A DNA stretch of 64,000 nt from Heliocybe sulcata (Eukaryota > Basidiomycota > Agaricomycetes > Gloeophyllales > Gloeophyllaceae): positions 1,149,508 through 1,213,507 of the forward strand of contig ML213504.1 of assembly GCA_004369045.1 (NCBI GenBank). The letters run 5' to 3'. Made by a program: the position numbers and the translations under genes. Shown here one piece after another: positions 1-11,339 of this stretch (position 1 is its first letter; the number at the start of each line of letters is the position of its first letter). Under the pieces are notes generated by a model. The model ran no database searches. It was given only the letters and a program-made list of their open reading frames with translations, and was not told the DNA's origin.

Positions 1-104
1 GTCGTGTTGAGTTTCGGCCACAGCGTCCCTCCTTCCCAACCTTCATCCCACAGCGATACTCTCCCATACGTTAAACCCTTACGTCCTAATACATAGCTGT
101 CGAG

Positions 105-3100
105 ATGGTCGCCGCTGGCTCGATAACCGTCGCTGGTACGTTGTCCTCTTTGTCCGACACCCACACTCGCCCAATGGCTTGTAGTGCGAGTTCGACCTCC
201 TTCCGCTTGGGAAGCAGCAAGACTACCCGAACCATCCTACGACACACATATCCGCGGAGATGCTGCGCTCACGGCACCCATCAACAAGCCCATCACCACG
301 CAATCCAGCCTGCGCAACATCGTCCAGATGGTGGACGATCGCATCCTTACTTTCGACCCTCCCGAGACAGATAACTCCAAAGCGTTTATGGAGCGAGGAT
401 TCATGCCTCCGGGGACGAAGAGATACAAAGACAAGCGCTTCATGTTTGACAAAGTATTCGGCCACGATGCGTGTCAGATCGATGTCTACGATGCTACAGC
501 AAAGCCATTGCTCCAACCTCTACTCGATGGATATAACGCGACGGTGTTCGCGTACGGCGTGGGTTTCTTATGATGCTCAGGGTCCGCAGCGAAATCACTG
601 ACTGCACTCCAGGCCACCGGATGCGGCAAGACACACACAATCAGCGGCAATGAGACTGATCCTGGAATAATCTACCTCACCATGGCTGATCTATTTCAAC
701 GAATTGAAGATCGCAGAGAGGAACACGCCGTCGATGTTACCGTCACATTCCTAGAAATATACAATGAAGAGATCCGCGACCTCCTGGCCGAGCCAGGGTC
801 TACTGTTCCCAGGGGAGGTCTCCAGATTCGGGAGGACAAGGTCGTCAAAGTAGTTGGTCTGGCAGAGCTTCGCCCAAACTCGGCTGAGGAGGTCGAAAAG
901 ATCGTAATCGAGGGAAACGCTCGACGCACCCAGTCCCCTACCCACGCCAATGCCACGTCCTCGCGTTCGCATGCAGTTCTTCAAGTCCATGTTACGCAAT
1001 CACCCAGGACTGCGTCATTGTCAGAACAGCGTACCGTGGCCACGCTGTCCATCATTGATCTGGCTGGGAGTGAACGGGCTGCCGCCACCACCAATATGGG
1101 TCAACGCATGGTAGAGGGTGCGAATATCAACAAGTCTCTGCTGGCGCTCGGAAATTGTATCAATGCACTCTGCGAGAGCGGCGGAGCCACGCGCCATGTA
1201 CCTTACCGGAACAGCAAGCTTACCCGCCTGCTTAAGTTCTCTCTGGGAGGGAACTGCAAGACCGTCATGGTCGTCTGCGTCGCTCCTACCTCCAATCACT
1301 TCGACGATACGCACAACACCCTCCTCTACGCCGAAAGAGCGACGAAGATCAAGACGAAGGTCGTCACTCGGAACGTCGTGAACGTCGATAGGCACGTCGG
1401 TCGGTATGTTGAAGCCATCAATAGGCTGAATGCCGAGGTGGCTGAGCTGAAGGCCAAGCTTGCTGGCAAGCGGGATTCCGAAGCTGATGTTGCCAGACGA
1501 AAGAAGGCGGAGGCTAAAGCAGAAGTCGATCGGGCCCGGGAGGATATGCAGACCAAAGCGGGACAGACCAAGGCGTCTATCGCGGACGGGGCAACTTGCG
1601 CTGGCAGGATTGACGTCGCGCAAGTCAGGCTGCAGATCATTCGTTCCCGACTAGCACAGATACGGGAGCAGGAGAGGTCTTCCGGCTCTCTTCCCTCCGA
1701 CCTCGCTGCTGAAAGAGAGCTACTGATGTCGTTGGCTGAGCCGGAGGAGAAAGTCCTGAAGCCCGATTCAGCCTACAACGTCCGCCTGCAGAAATCGAGC
1801 AATTCGAGCAACATGTTTGATGCTATGCTGCGGGCGGTGAACGAGAGTAAGTCTGACAAGATGGACGAGGTTAGTCTTGACAACGTGAAGCTCGACGGGC
1901 GATACCATAGAGCAGACGTTGAACGTGTCAGAGCCGAAGCAAAGCAGCAAGCCCTCAGGGAAGCCATGCAATTCCAGTCGGAGCTCGTGGTCAACCTTAT
2001 CGGGATGCTGGGGAGATGTAACATAATGCTGGCGGACGCTGGACGGGTGTTACGGACAGCATTCGATGAGGGCAAGAACGGGCTCGACGATGCAGTCAGG
2101 GCTGTCTCCTCGTCGCTCCAGCAGCTCGCGCAGAGCAATGATGAGTCCTTCACGGAGCTGGTCGGTCATTGCACCTCGTCCTCCGCTCTGTCCACTGCGC
2201 AACCTTCTACGCTCGACTCGTTCTCCAAGCATTCTATCAGCTTCACAGCGCGGGCGTCATCGGGGCCAACGATCTCGCAGCCGATGGTGAAGACCTCAAG
2301 AAGAGTTTCATCATACGGTCCCGTGTCGGCATCCCCGGGCAGGAAGTCCCTGAGGAGCTCACCTCGCAAATCCATACGGTCTAGCTTGGCGCCGTATAGA
2401 CGTGTCTCTGATAAGGACAAGGAGAAGAAGAAAGGAGTGCAGTGGAAAGACGAAGCTGGTCAGGGCGAGATTGATGACGGCGGCCTTGGACCTACCCCCA
2501 AGGCACCTGTTCCCGGCACTCCCACAGACGCAGCGGATGCCGAAAACATGCCCACCTCTTCCTCGCAGCGGAGTGTGTCGAGAGCAGGCTCTGAGAGCGA
2601 ATGGGAAGACGATAAGACCGAGGACAGCGTCAATCTGAGCGTATCCTCCACATCAGCTCAGGACCCTCTCGCGGGCAACAGCGCTCTCGGCAAGCGGTTC
2701 GCTGGCGTAAAGCGCCCTAGGGCTAGCCGCCTTAACCCAACCTTCCTCAAGTCACGCGGAGGGTCAACGCTCTCTAGTCTGGCAGAAGATGACGAGGATG
2801 AATGCTTGCCGAAGCGCGCGGCTCCTTTAGGAGACCGGAACGTTAACCTCGGCGAGAGCTCGTCTGGGGACAGCATCAGCAGTCTGTACATACCTAAAGG
2901 AAAGGAGCGGCATGGAAGCCCCGCCAGGCGCGTTCCTAACACACCTAAGGTTGGACTCTCCGCTAGCAAGGGTTCTCGGAGGAGATCGAGCATTGGCCCG
3001 CTCCGCAATGAGCGACTCAGGAGAAGATCCAGTCTGATACCGCAGCTATCGCCCCGCACTTCCGAGACCAAGGCTGGCAGCTCGAGTCAGATAGACGAAA

Positions 3101-3300
3101 GCAATGCGTCCACGAGTGGTCCGCGACGGATGGCAGTCAACGGGGCCGATCACTCGGTGCATCGCTCACCTGTGAAACGGCCGAAGAGGATATCCTCCTT
3201 AACTACGACCAAAGCTTATCGGGCGAAGAGCGTCAGCTTTGCGGACCCTAACACAAGCAGCGACACAAGCTTCCGAGGCGGGAAGCCTACCTGGCGCTGA
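105..3300 (+). CDS. KIP3: Kinesin-8 motor protein (Kip3/KIF18 type)
   Basis: Plus-end-directed microtubule motor of the kinesin-8 family, which regulates microtubule length and spindle positioning. Three exons, 105-135, 185-558 and 613-3300, give 1030 codons plus stop. The N-terminal motor domain (about residues 10-370) shows VRVRP at its start, FAYG followed by the P-loop ATGCGKT, the switch I motif NATSSRSH, switch II DLAGSE, and the kinesin-8-like stretch LLKFSLGGNCKT. The second intron falls exactly between FAYG and the P-loop. A neck and coiled-coil region follows (Glu/Lys/Arg-rich, about residues 375-480). The last 450 residues are disordered and Ser/Arg/Pro-rich with basic patches, as expected for the microtubule-binding tail. 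The ATG at 105 opens directly onto the conserved motor start. It converges on the p24 gene. Family assignment is secure; the exact yeast orthologue is inferred from motor motifs. Confidence 0.93.
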
Positions 3301-3602
3301 ACCCGCTCCAAGCAGGGTAATATCTTGAGGTCGTCGAGGAGTGTATGAGGATTATGATAGACTCTTGTATATCTGCACGCTCAGCATGTATGTGTTGTTT
3401 GATGTTTATTTTAGCTTTACTATCCTTTTATGACTCCACATGTACCACAACCATCAGATACCCTGCGTCCGGGACCTTGGGGTTAGCATATGTTCACATT
3501 GACGCATGCCAGTAACTTGGTGATATCGGCGCACGGAGGTGGACTGAAGGCCACTTGGCATACTGTACGATTATATGAGTCCGTCTCTCTTGTACATCTC
3601 AA
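3301..3602. other. Convergent 3' intergenic region
   Basis: About 300 bp between the stop codons of the kinesin and the p24 gene. It should hold the two 3' untranslated regions. I see no conserved coding frame or RNA gene here. Confidence 0.5.
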
Positions 3603-4467
3603 TCATATTACACGCTTGACTTCGAAGAAAGACTGAAACATCGTCAGAGGCGTAGGCGGGAATGAAAGTAACTCTGACTTACCTTAAGATAGTATACCTG
3701 CCAACCAACGACGGAGAATACCAGTATTGCCTGTAATATTGACCACCATTTTACGCGAGCATTGGTAGACTCGGCAGTGTCACGATGCCTTCGCTCCCGA
3801 AGCACGATATACTCTTGTTCATCTTTGATTGTCTTCAGTTCATTTGCCAATTCCCTTATTTCGCGTTCGACGGGAGCGATGGCCTCTGCAATACTGGGAT
3901 TCAGCGGAAGTCCACGTAACATTTGTAGAATGCCCACCGTCTTCGCCGACATAGATTACACCGTGAACGTTGAAGCTGGATGTGTGTCAAAGAGCGAACC
4001 CCGAGACGATACGACTAGGTACTCACCTAACTAGCTTGTCCGCAACCGCACTCATTTGGTTCGAGAAGCAGTACTCATGGCGTCCATCCTTTGTAGCTGT
4101 AACAGCAACACTGCCGGTAGTCTGCTTTATATGCTTGCCAAGAGCGTGATTCTCTGGGTCGGCTAGCTGCCCACTCGTAAATATGAACCGTACAACACAA
4201 GCTCGTGAATGCACTCACCCAAAAGTCGATGTCCAAATGACCGCCTCCACCCACTTGGTACGTGACTGTCATCTAGAGCTAGTCCATCCCACCGTCTAGA
4301 AGCATCCGCGAGGTTATGCTCACCTGGTCGTTTACATGAAGGTCCTCGAAGAAGCACTCCTTTTTGGAGGCAGGTACTTCAATCATATGCCCATGGACGA
4401 GGCTCGAGAGGAGAGCAAGCAACGTCCAAAGTAGAAACAGAACACCTGTGCCACCCGACCGCCACAT
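3603..4467 (-). CDS. EMP24: p24-family cargo receptor (Emp24/TMED2 type)
   Basis: Type I membrane protein of COPI/COPII vesicles cycling between ER and Golgi, where p24 proteins sort cargo such as GPI-anchored proteins. Six exons (4324-4467, 4219-4272, 4027-4166, 3938-3975, 3683-3885, 3603-3632) join in frame to 202 codons, the usual family length. Residues 1-26 form a signal peptide with a Leu-rich core. A GOLD domain follows with two cysteines (ECFFED and HEYCFSNQMS). Then come a coiled-coil segment (EREIRELANELKTIKDEQE), a transmembrane helix, and a short cytosolic tail ending FFEVKRVI with the conserved double Phe and basic pair used for COP coat binding. The 38-nt fourth exon is very short. 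It is divergent from the RanBP1 gene. The beta (Emp24) subclass is inferred from the tail and is less certain than the family. Confidence 0.9.
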
Positions 4468-4751
4468 ATTGGTCTGCAGTACGTCTTGACCAGCAATTGA
4501 TACTGAGCCTGAGTTTTGTGCAAGCGTCCGACGTCGAACAAAGTAAGTTCTGCCAGCTGCAATGATCGGGTTGCTGTATGCAGTGCAGCTTCAGCAAGGT
4601 CGGACTGCTGGCACCTGCGGTGACTGAGGTCATCTGCATAGCGCTCGATTTCCAAAGCACGCGACGCGCCGGACCTACTCCAGATCTTTCTTCTCGACTC
4701 CATCTCTTCCTTCATCTTTTCCTATTCGTCCTCGCTTCAACTTTCGTCGCC
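4468..4751. promoter_or_regulatory. Divergent promoter region EMP24 / RanBP1
   Basis: The two start codons point away from each other across 284 bp, so this stretch must carry both promoters. Pyrimidine-rich sequence (about 4687-4745) precedes the RanBP1 ATG. No specific factor site was identified. Confidence 0.5.
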
Positions 4752-5650
4752 ATGTCTGAAGACGCTCTTGCACCCAGGGTGAGCAAATCACTCGTTTGCT
4801 CTGCTTACCAGCATACTGACCTTAGGACATTCGCCACAACGCGTCCCATTCATTTGTTCTAGGAAGAGGAGACTGATGTCCACTTCGAGCCCGTCATCAA
4901 ATTGACCGAGCAAGTAGAGACGAAAACGTTCGAGGAAGATGAGGACGTGCTGTTCAAGATGTGAGTCCTCTGCTCATTCCTGTGATCGCGTCTGATCGGC
5001 TTGTGGGTGCTCTGCATCTGCTTGTAAACATCTAGGCGCGCAAAGCTTTTCCGCTTTGCGACTGACAGCTCCGAGTGGAAGGAACGTGGTACTGGAGATG
5101 TTCGTCTGCTTCAGCACAAGGAGACCAAGAAGGTTCGGCTGGTGATGAGACGCGATAAGACCCTCAAGGTCTGCGCCAACCATCTCAGTGCGTTAGCCAC
5201 TGCCATATACCTTGGAATGTTTCTTCTGATGCGATTCCAATTGTTCTGTAGTCTCGTCCGAGATGCGGTTACAACCCAACATCGGGTCGGACAGAAGTTG
5301 GGTGTGGAAGGTGGCCGCTGACTACTCGGAGAGCCCTCCAACAGCGGAGACGCTCGCCATTCGTTTCGCGAATGCTGACAGTCAGTGCCGACCAATCTCT
5401 CGAGGTTCTGTCAGTTTAATGTCTGCTTCTAGACGCGAACCACTTCAAGGTTGCTTTCGAGGACGCGCAGAAGAAGAATGCCGGTTTCTCTGCCACTGAT
5501 GCTGCTCCAGCAGCTGAGCCAGAAAAGAAGGAAGAGGAGAAGGCTGCTACTGAGGCTAAACCCGAGCAGGAGGATCAGGAGAGGGCCGAGGCTCCCGCAG
5601 AGACGACTGAGGAGAAGAAGGAGGAGGTGGAAGAAGCGTCTAAGGAGTAA
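4752..5650 (+). CDS. YRB1: Ran-binding protein 1 (Yrb1/Sbp1)
   Basis: Cytosolic co-factor that binds Ran-GTP and helps RanGAP release it from export complexes, closing the nuclear transport cycle. Four short introns interrupt the gene. The first exon is only nine codons. The Ran-binding domain (about residues 15-145) is recognisable by [11 protein letters not shown], an RAKLFRF strand, [32 protein letters not shown] and the [11 protein letters not shown] region. The C-terminus is a highly acidic, Lys/Glu/Ala-rich tail ending at 5650. At roughly 210 residues it matches fungal RanBP1. It lies divergent to EMP24 and convergent with the ClpX gene. Identification is strong. Confidence 0.93.
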
Positions 5651-5882
5651 ACTCTTCATCTCCTTATCCCCCTTGGTCCCTTTGTATCTGCTTGTCTTTT
5701 CTTCGCGGCAAACTGCAGTCCATCAGCTAGATTATCGAACGTAGCATATCATGTAGGGCGAGGTCAATGAAGTGTTGTACTTTGAAGCTTTCGATTCTCG
5801 CGCGGGCGCGACTCTGATGTGTATTGGGAAGAACAGTGCAATGACAACAATTCCAATAGACAAACAATTAAACCAACCTATA
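5651..5882. other. Convergent 3' region RanBP1 / ClpX
   Basis: 232 bp between two facing stop codons. It is AT-richer than the flanking coding sequence and shows no gene; it presumably holds both 3' untranslated regions. Confidence 0.4.
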
Positions 5883-8421
5883 CTATAGATCAATTGCGAC
5901 TCGCTTAACGTTCTTGTCCCACTGCGTTTCCTCCTCTGCCCAGGCGTTCCAGAAAGCTGCTCCTTCACCTCGTTGCCAGTATAAGGGTTGTATCTCGCCA
6001 CGCACAACAGCATCTGTGATGAGAACGTGTCGTATGGTCTGGTGCAGATATCATCAGCTGCCTCCCAGCAGAAACACAGGACAGCCGCTCACCGAGCCTC
6101 TGTAGAGTCGGGACACAGTGTTCAGACATGAATGGTGTAGAGGCGAGGAAGTACTCACGGGACCTCATACATAGGTTCCAATAATAATGTTTCCTGTCAT
6201 AATACCAATCAATCTCCCAAGACACAAGGCTCCCCATGATATTCTTACCATGATACCTCTCAGGCCTCGTGCACCACCCCCTCTATCGGACGCCTTGCGG
6301 CATATCTCGTCGAGCGCCTTGCTCGTGAACCGGATCTCCACCCCCGAGTATCCAAAAAGCGCAGTGTACTGCGATATCAGAGACCCCTTGACGTCGGTCA
6401 GAATACGTCGGAGGTCAGAGACGGACAGAGGTGATAGGGTTGTGATAGAGGGCAGTCGGGAGATGAACTCTGGGATGAAACTAAACGAGGGATTAGAAGA
6501 GATGGTATCTGTCTGTGCTGAGGCTATACGTACCCGTACTGTATCAAGTCTGTATATTAAATGTATAGGTTAGGGGTCGTGTAAGATGGAAACAACATTC
6601 ACATACCTTCAGGCTCGATCTTATCTAATGCATCGTCCTTTGGCCGCTTGTTGGATGTGAAGAAGGGAGGAGAGCTCTTCGACCGCTCATCTGCCACCGG
6701 AGGGAGCTCCACACCGAAACCGATAGACTAACGAACGATAAAATACCTGGTTTACTCAAGGCCAAGGCTGACTTACACCTTTCGCAACGCGCCGCTTGAT
6801 AACATTGTCCAGCCCAACAAATGCACCACTCAAAATGAACAACACATTCGATGTGTCGATGTGGAACGTCTCTGGACGGCCACTTCCTGCTGCTTCACGT
6901 AAATTCTCCGGAGCAAAGCAGATGATACATAAATGCGTTCTTACTTGTGCTCGTGGCCCTAGCTGTCCGTCCTCGAACTTCTCCTGCAGCCGGTGGCACA
7001 GCTTCTGGAGGAGCGCCTTTTGCCTGTACACTTACTACAGAGCCCTCCATCATGCGCAGCAGGGCCTGCTGGACCCCTTCACCACCGACGTCCCGAGTAC
7101 CTTCAGGTCCGCCCGTTCCTGATTTACGCCCGATCTTATCGACTTCGTCAATGTAAACTATTCCGGTACTGCAGAAAAAGTCATGTCAGATCAATGTAAC
7201 AGAGTGCAATGACTTAAGGTACCTCGCTCGTGAGGGATCCCAATCCGCAGCCTGAAGCTTCAGATAGAGATCACAGAGTCAGATCGGTGTCTTTACCACG
7301 CCTGAAAGTCGCTCACCAGTCTCTGTACGCATGTATCTACGTCTTCCCCAACGTCTAGAGGAATCTTTAGCTGCCTTCATAACGTAACTGTCAGGCATGA
7401 CTGACATCCTGCCTGGATAAGGGGTTAAGGGCTGAAACCAAGAACGGCAGAGTCGCTACTGACTTGTGTAAATGAAGTAGCATCGCTAACTGAGAATGGC
7501 ACATCGAGGATCCTAGCCAGCGTCCGTACAAGTAATGTCTTCCCTACATTCACGTTAGCCACGGTGCAGGGTCATACCTTCCTGTGCATACCAGATCCAG
7601 TGGGCCCACTGCACAGAGCATGTAACTTTCAGCACCCTCAATGCATGCACAGAGACTAACACGCACATTACAAGCACATTGCTCTTCTCGAAAAGAGGGA
7701 TTGGCTGCTTGGGTTGTAATGGCATACCAGTCATGGATAGCCGGTGGGGATGCGGATGTAGATGCGCGGCAGCAATACCAGGTCGGGCTGGAGACAGCAT
7801 ACAGATTGTCGAACCAGTGGAGATGATCGAACTCACATTCGTCCGGGTTGATCTCAGCCCACATCTCAGGCTCATTGTTCTGCGCCGCCGCAAAATTGGC
7901 GCGTACTCGGTTGTAATGATTGAACACACTTGATTATATTAGACATATGACACAATACATACGCATATGCGATACATACGCAACCGAGAGCACCTTCTTA
8001 GCGTTCTCCTGCCCTATCACGAACTCGTCCAAGTACCGTACGAGCTACAATCCATACATGAGCGCTGCACGTACGATGCCATCCCGCTCAAGTACCTGCT
8101 TCGGGGTGACAGTCCCTGGGTTTCTTGCGCAGGCATCTGCATCCGGAGAATAGCTGTCTTGCTTGGCTTGTGTCCAGACAGTACGCCTCGGGCGTATTCT
8201 GCGTGTCGTGCGCCACATAGTAAGAGACAAGGTCCAAGAAGAGGGCAGCTGGCGAGACAACCGCCTGAGAAAGCCCGACGCCGCCAAGCAGGCTATACAG
8301 TTACAAAGCAACAGGGACTAGTACGTACTGTACGAGACAGCATTTGAGCTCGAGGTACCGCTTCCAAGTTTCCCCAGATCCGTATAAGTGTGGCTGTGCT
8401 GGCGCTGGACCGCAAGTTCAT
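5883..8421 (-). CDS. MCX1: Mitochondrial ClpX AAA+ unfoldase (Mcx1)
   Basis: Hexameric AAA+ unfoldase of the mitochondrial matrix. The ORF is split by many short introns. Recognisable pieces in order are [28 protein letters not shown], the Walker A motif [20 protein letters not shown], the Walker B motif IVYIDEVDK, the [10 protein letters not shown] loop, a C-terminal small domain ([16 protein letters not shown]) and a final segment ending KRVAIDL at 5883. An intron interrupts the glycine codon just before the Walker A lysine. The ATG at 8421 opens a basic, Ser/Arg-rich leader without acidic residues for its first 17 codons, fitting a mitochondrial presequence. The exons between that leader and the TPKQ segment (about 8090-8350) are not resolved with certainty. 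The zinc-binding domain of bacterial ClpX was not found. The start codon lies 71 bp from that of cactin on the other strand. Confidence 0.88.
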
Positions 8422-8492
8422 GATCACTTGCAACCTCCGTCATATACGGCCCTTTGTCGGACTTCCTTTCGCCTACCACCCTCGTCCACCCT
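8422..8492. promoter_or_regulatory. 71-bp divergent spacer ClpX / cactin
   Basis: The ClpX start (8421, minus) and the chosen cactin start (8493, plus) are only 71 bp apart, so the core promoters must overlap or lie inside the opposite gene. An in-frame ATG at 8454 would extend cactin by 13 residues and shrink the spacer further. Confidence 0.5.
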
Positions 8493-10922
8493 ATGCCTAG
8501 CTGCCGTGATCGCTCTCGGTCTCCTCGCTCAAGATACGATGACGATGACCGTCGCTCGTCCAGGCGCGACCAGGACCACAAGCGCCACCGTGACCGCAGC
8601 AGGAGCCGCGCAAGAGAACGAACGCCAGACAGAAAGGAGAGGAGCAGAAGCAAAGATGAAGAGCGACGAGAGAAGAAGTAAGTTATTGCTATATCGAACC
8701 GCTTGTCAGTCTTGACGATAGGGTAGGCGCAAGCGGGACAAGTCCGTAGAAAGACGCTCTCGGAAAGAAGAAAAGAAACGAGTTAAAGCAGAGGAAGAAG
8801 CGCGGCAGGTTGCAGAACTCAGCGTGTACAGTGCCACAGACAACCCTTTTCATGACGTGAATCTTGGACAACAGTTCAGATGGCATAAGAAGGTTGAGAA
8901 AGAGAAGAAACAAGGCCTGTCGCTTGCCGAGGTAGAGCGACGGGAGGTTATCAAGCGCCAGCAGGCAAAGGAGGAACTGGAGCGGCTGAACAGAAGACGT
9001 GCTGAACGGGAAGCCGAACAGCGCCTCCGGGAGGAAGAGGAAGCACGTATGGCCAGGTTAGCTGAGTCCGCGCAAATGGCGGACTGGATCGCTAAGGATG
9101 GTGAGTTCCAGCTGGAACAAGAGCGAAGGAGGGCTGCTATCCGGATTAAGGAAAAGAGGGCAAAGGCGATCGATTTCCTGGCCTTGAATCTCAGGTACAT
9201 CCATCCCGTTGAAGACGACGAGGAGAATGCAGAATTAGAGGATGGACTGGAGATCGACCTCGACGAACCGTATAATATCTTCGACGTACGTGAGACGGGA
9301 TGCCCTCATCCAGCCAATTACTCAGCCTCACGATAGAACCTCTCTCCGGACCAAGTGGAAGAGTTACACGATGACATCGAGCATTACCTTTCTCTGGAAC
9401 AAGATGAAATAGATATCGACTTCTGGACTGTAAGTCAGTTCTTCTTGTTCGTATATACTGCATCCCTGACTTCTTGGACAGAATATGATGGTGGTCTGTA
9501 AAGACAGACTGGATCGCATCAAAGCCGACCAGCGGATGGGTGTAGAAGCAGCTGCGGCTGTAGAGGCCCAAATCAATGCCCTGCTTTCCGGGAAGTCCTA
9601 CGATCACCTAGTGGCCCTGCAAAAGCAGATCCAAGCCAAGCTAGCCAGCGGTGAACCCGTCGATGTGGATTACTGGGAGAATTTGCTCAAGAAGCTGCTG
9701 GTCTGGAAGGCGAAGGTAGGATATTGCAGTGTCACGCTACCGAGTTAGCTGACTCCTTTGCTAGGCTAAGCTGAAGAGCTTCCATGAAGTCGTAGTACGG
9801 AATAGGCTTGAACAGCTGCGGAAACGCCAGAGGGACGAGGCTCTTCAGGCGCAGGAAGAGTTGCTCGCTGGTGTTGCCAATCGGGCACTCAAGACCGCTA
9901 CGGAGGCGCCTGCATCGAGTGAAGCAGCGACACGGGAGGTCGCGCCGGCTGAAGATGTCGAGCCTTATGACAGATCTATGAGTCCTCCTTTGGTCGATAT
10001 CACTAAGCTACCGTTTGAGGATCGTCAAATTGACATCGTTACTGAGGAGGAAGATCTACATGCACTTGTAGGTACCGTTCGGTCCCGCGCTCTACTCCTT
10101 CCTCATGATGTCTGCCAGTTTGAGAAGCGTCGGGCCGTTGCAGCATCCCGGTTCATCCCCCGAGCTGCCCAGCCCGCGGCAGCAGAAGTCGAACCCGAAG
10201 AAGCGCCCAGCGGGACTGCTGACATCATGGTGTCTGAAGCTCTATACCGAATGGAAGCGGAGCGTGACCTTGATGAGGAAGAGGAACTGTTCAACCTGGA
10301 AGAGAACTTGCCGACTCCTGCGACGTACAATTGGGAAGATAAGTACAGACCGAGAAAACCCAGGTATTTCAATCGGGTGCATACCGGATACGAATGGAAC
10401 AAGTACAACCAGACGCACTACGAGTATGTTTCAATTAGCTTGCACTGGATACGCCGGAGCTCACTTCCAATTCAGCACGGACAATCCTCCTCCAAAGGTC
10501 GTTCAGGGCTACAAGGTATGTGTGTGAATCGAGATAGCGTAGAAGGTGCCTAAAATCAATTCCAGTTCAACATATTCTATCCGGACCTTATTGACAAGTC
10601 CAAAGCTCCGACGTACAAGATTATTAAGGAGCCTGGAAATGACGAAACTGTGCTCCTTTACTTCACGGCAGGACCCCCGTACGAAGACATTGCGTTCAGA
10701 ATTGTGAATCGCGAATGGGAGTTCTCCCACAAGAGGTATGTTGTTAGCAGCATTTATTATGTGGAAGTCGCTGAACTTGTTCTGTTCTTCCAGAGGCTTC
10801 CGGTGCAGCTTTGATAGGGGATGCTTGTCACTTTGGTTCAACTTCCGCCGTAACGTGAGTCTATGTCAAGTTTTTGCCGAGATCTGTACTGACTGCTACG
10901 ACTACAGTTCTACCGCAAGTAG
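8493..10922 (+). CDS. CACTIN: Cactin, spliceosome-associated protein
   Basis: Nuclear protein of the cactin family, which associates with the spliceosome and supports splicing of selected introns in yeast and animals. The N-terminus (about residues 1-65) is an Arg/Ser/Asp-rich RS-like region. The conserved cactin core starts at NPFHDVNLGQQFRWHKK and continues through a long Glu/Arg-rich helical segment. The C-terminal cactus-binding domain includes NWEDKYRPRKPRYFNRVHTG, YEWNKYNQTHYE, GYKFNIFYPDLIDK and YEDIAFRIVNREWE. The protein ends WFNFRRNFYRK, matching the family's terminal signature. Around six or seven short introns are needed, the first using a donor near 8680 and an acceptor just before the KRDKS codons. 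The ATG at 8493 was preferred because the RS-rich sequence begins there; 8454 is the alternative. Confidence 0.9.
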
Positions 10923-11339
10923 TCTCTGCTGCTCACATGGTCTGAGCCATGCATTGTGTACCATATAGCCATTAACATTGTTCTCTGTATACGCAACTTG
11001 AAGAAGTGCTGGCGAGGGCGACTGTTTCCAAGTAGTGGTATGAGGTACTTGTCCGCGATGCCTGATGGGAACAGAAACATAGTTGGTGCTCGCGCATTCC
11101 TCCATGTTCTGGCATTCGAGCCAACATTTCGATATTTGTAGCTCTACGGTCATTGAATATTGAGGCCGGACCCTGCTTACAAAGCCTACGCGCGCTCGTT
11201 AGACGCGTATAGTTGCCGCGCGTCGATATAAGGCTTGCTTAGGACTGCTTCACCCATTCATTTATCTCCTCCTCTTGTCTCACGCTTGGCCCTATTGTAT
11301 CTAACGACTTCATCTGTATCGATTACTCATTGACGAAAG
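10923..11339 (+). promoter_or_regulatory. Promoter region of UBA1
   Basis: 417 bp between the cactin stop and the UBA1 start. A TATA-like GATATAAGG at about 11225-11233 lies roughly 110 bp before the ATG and is followed by a pyrimidine-rich tract (11270-11290), as often seen in basidiomycete promoters. No coding frame was found. The TATA call is by eye. Confidence 0.4.
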
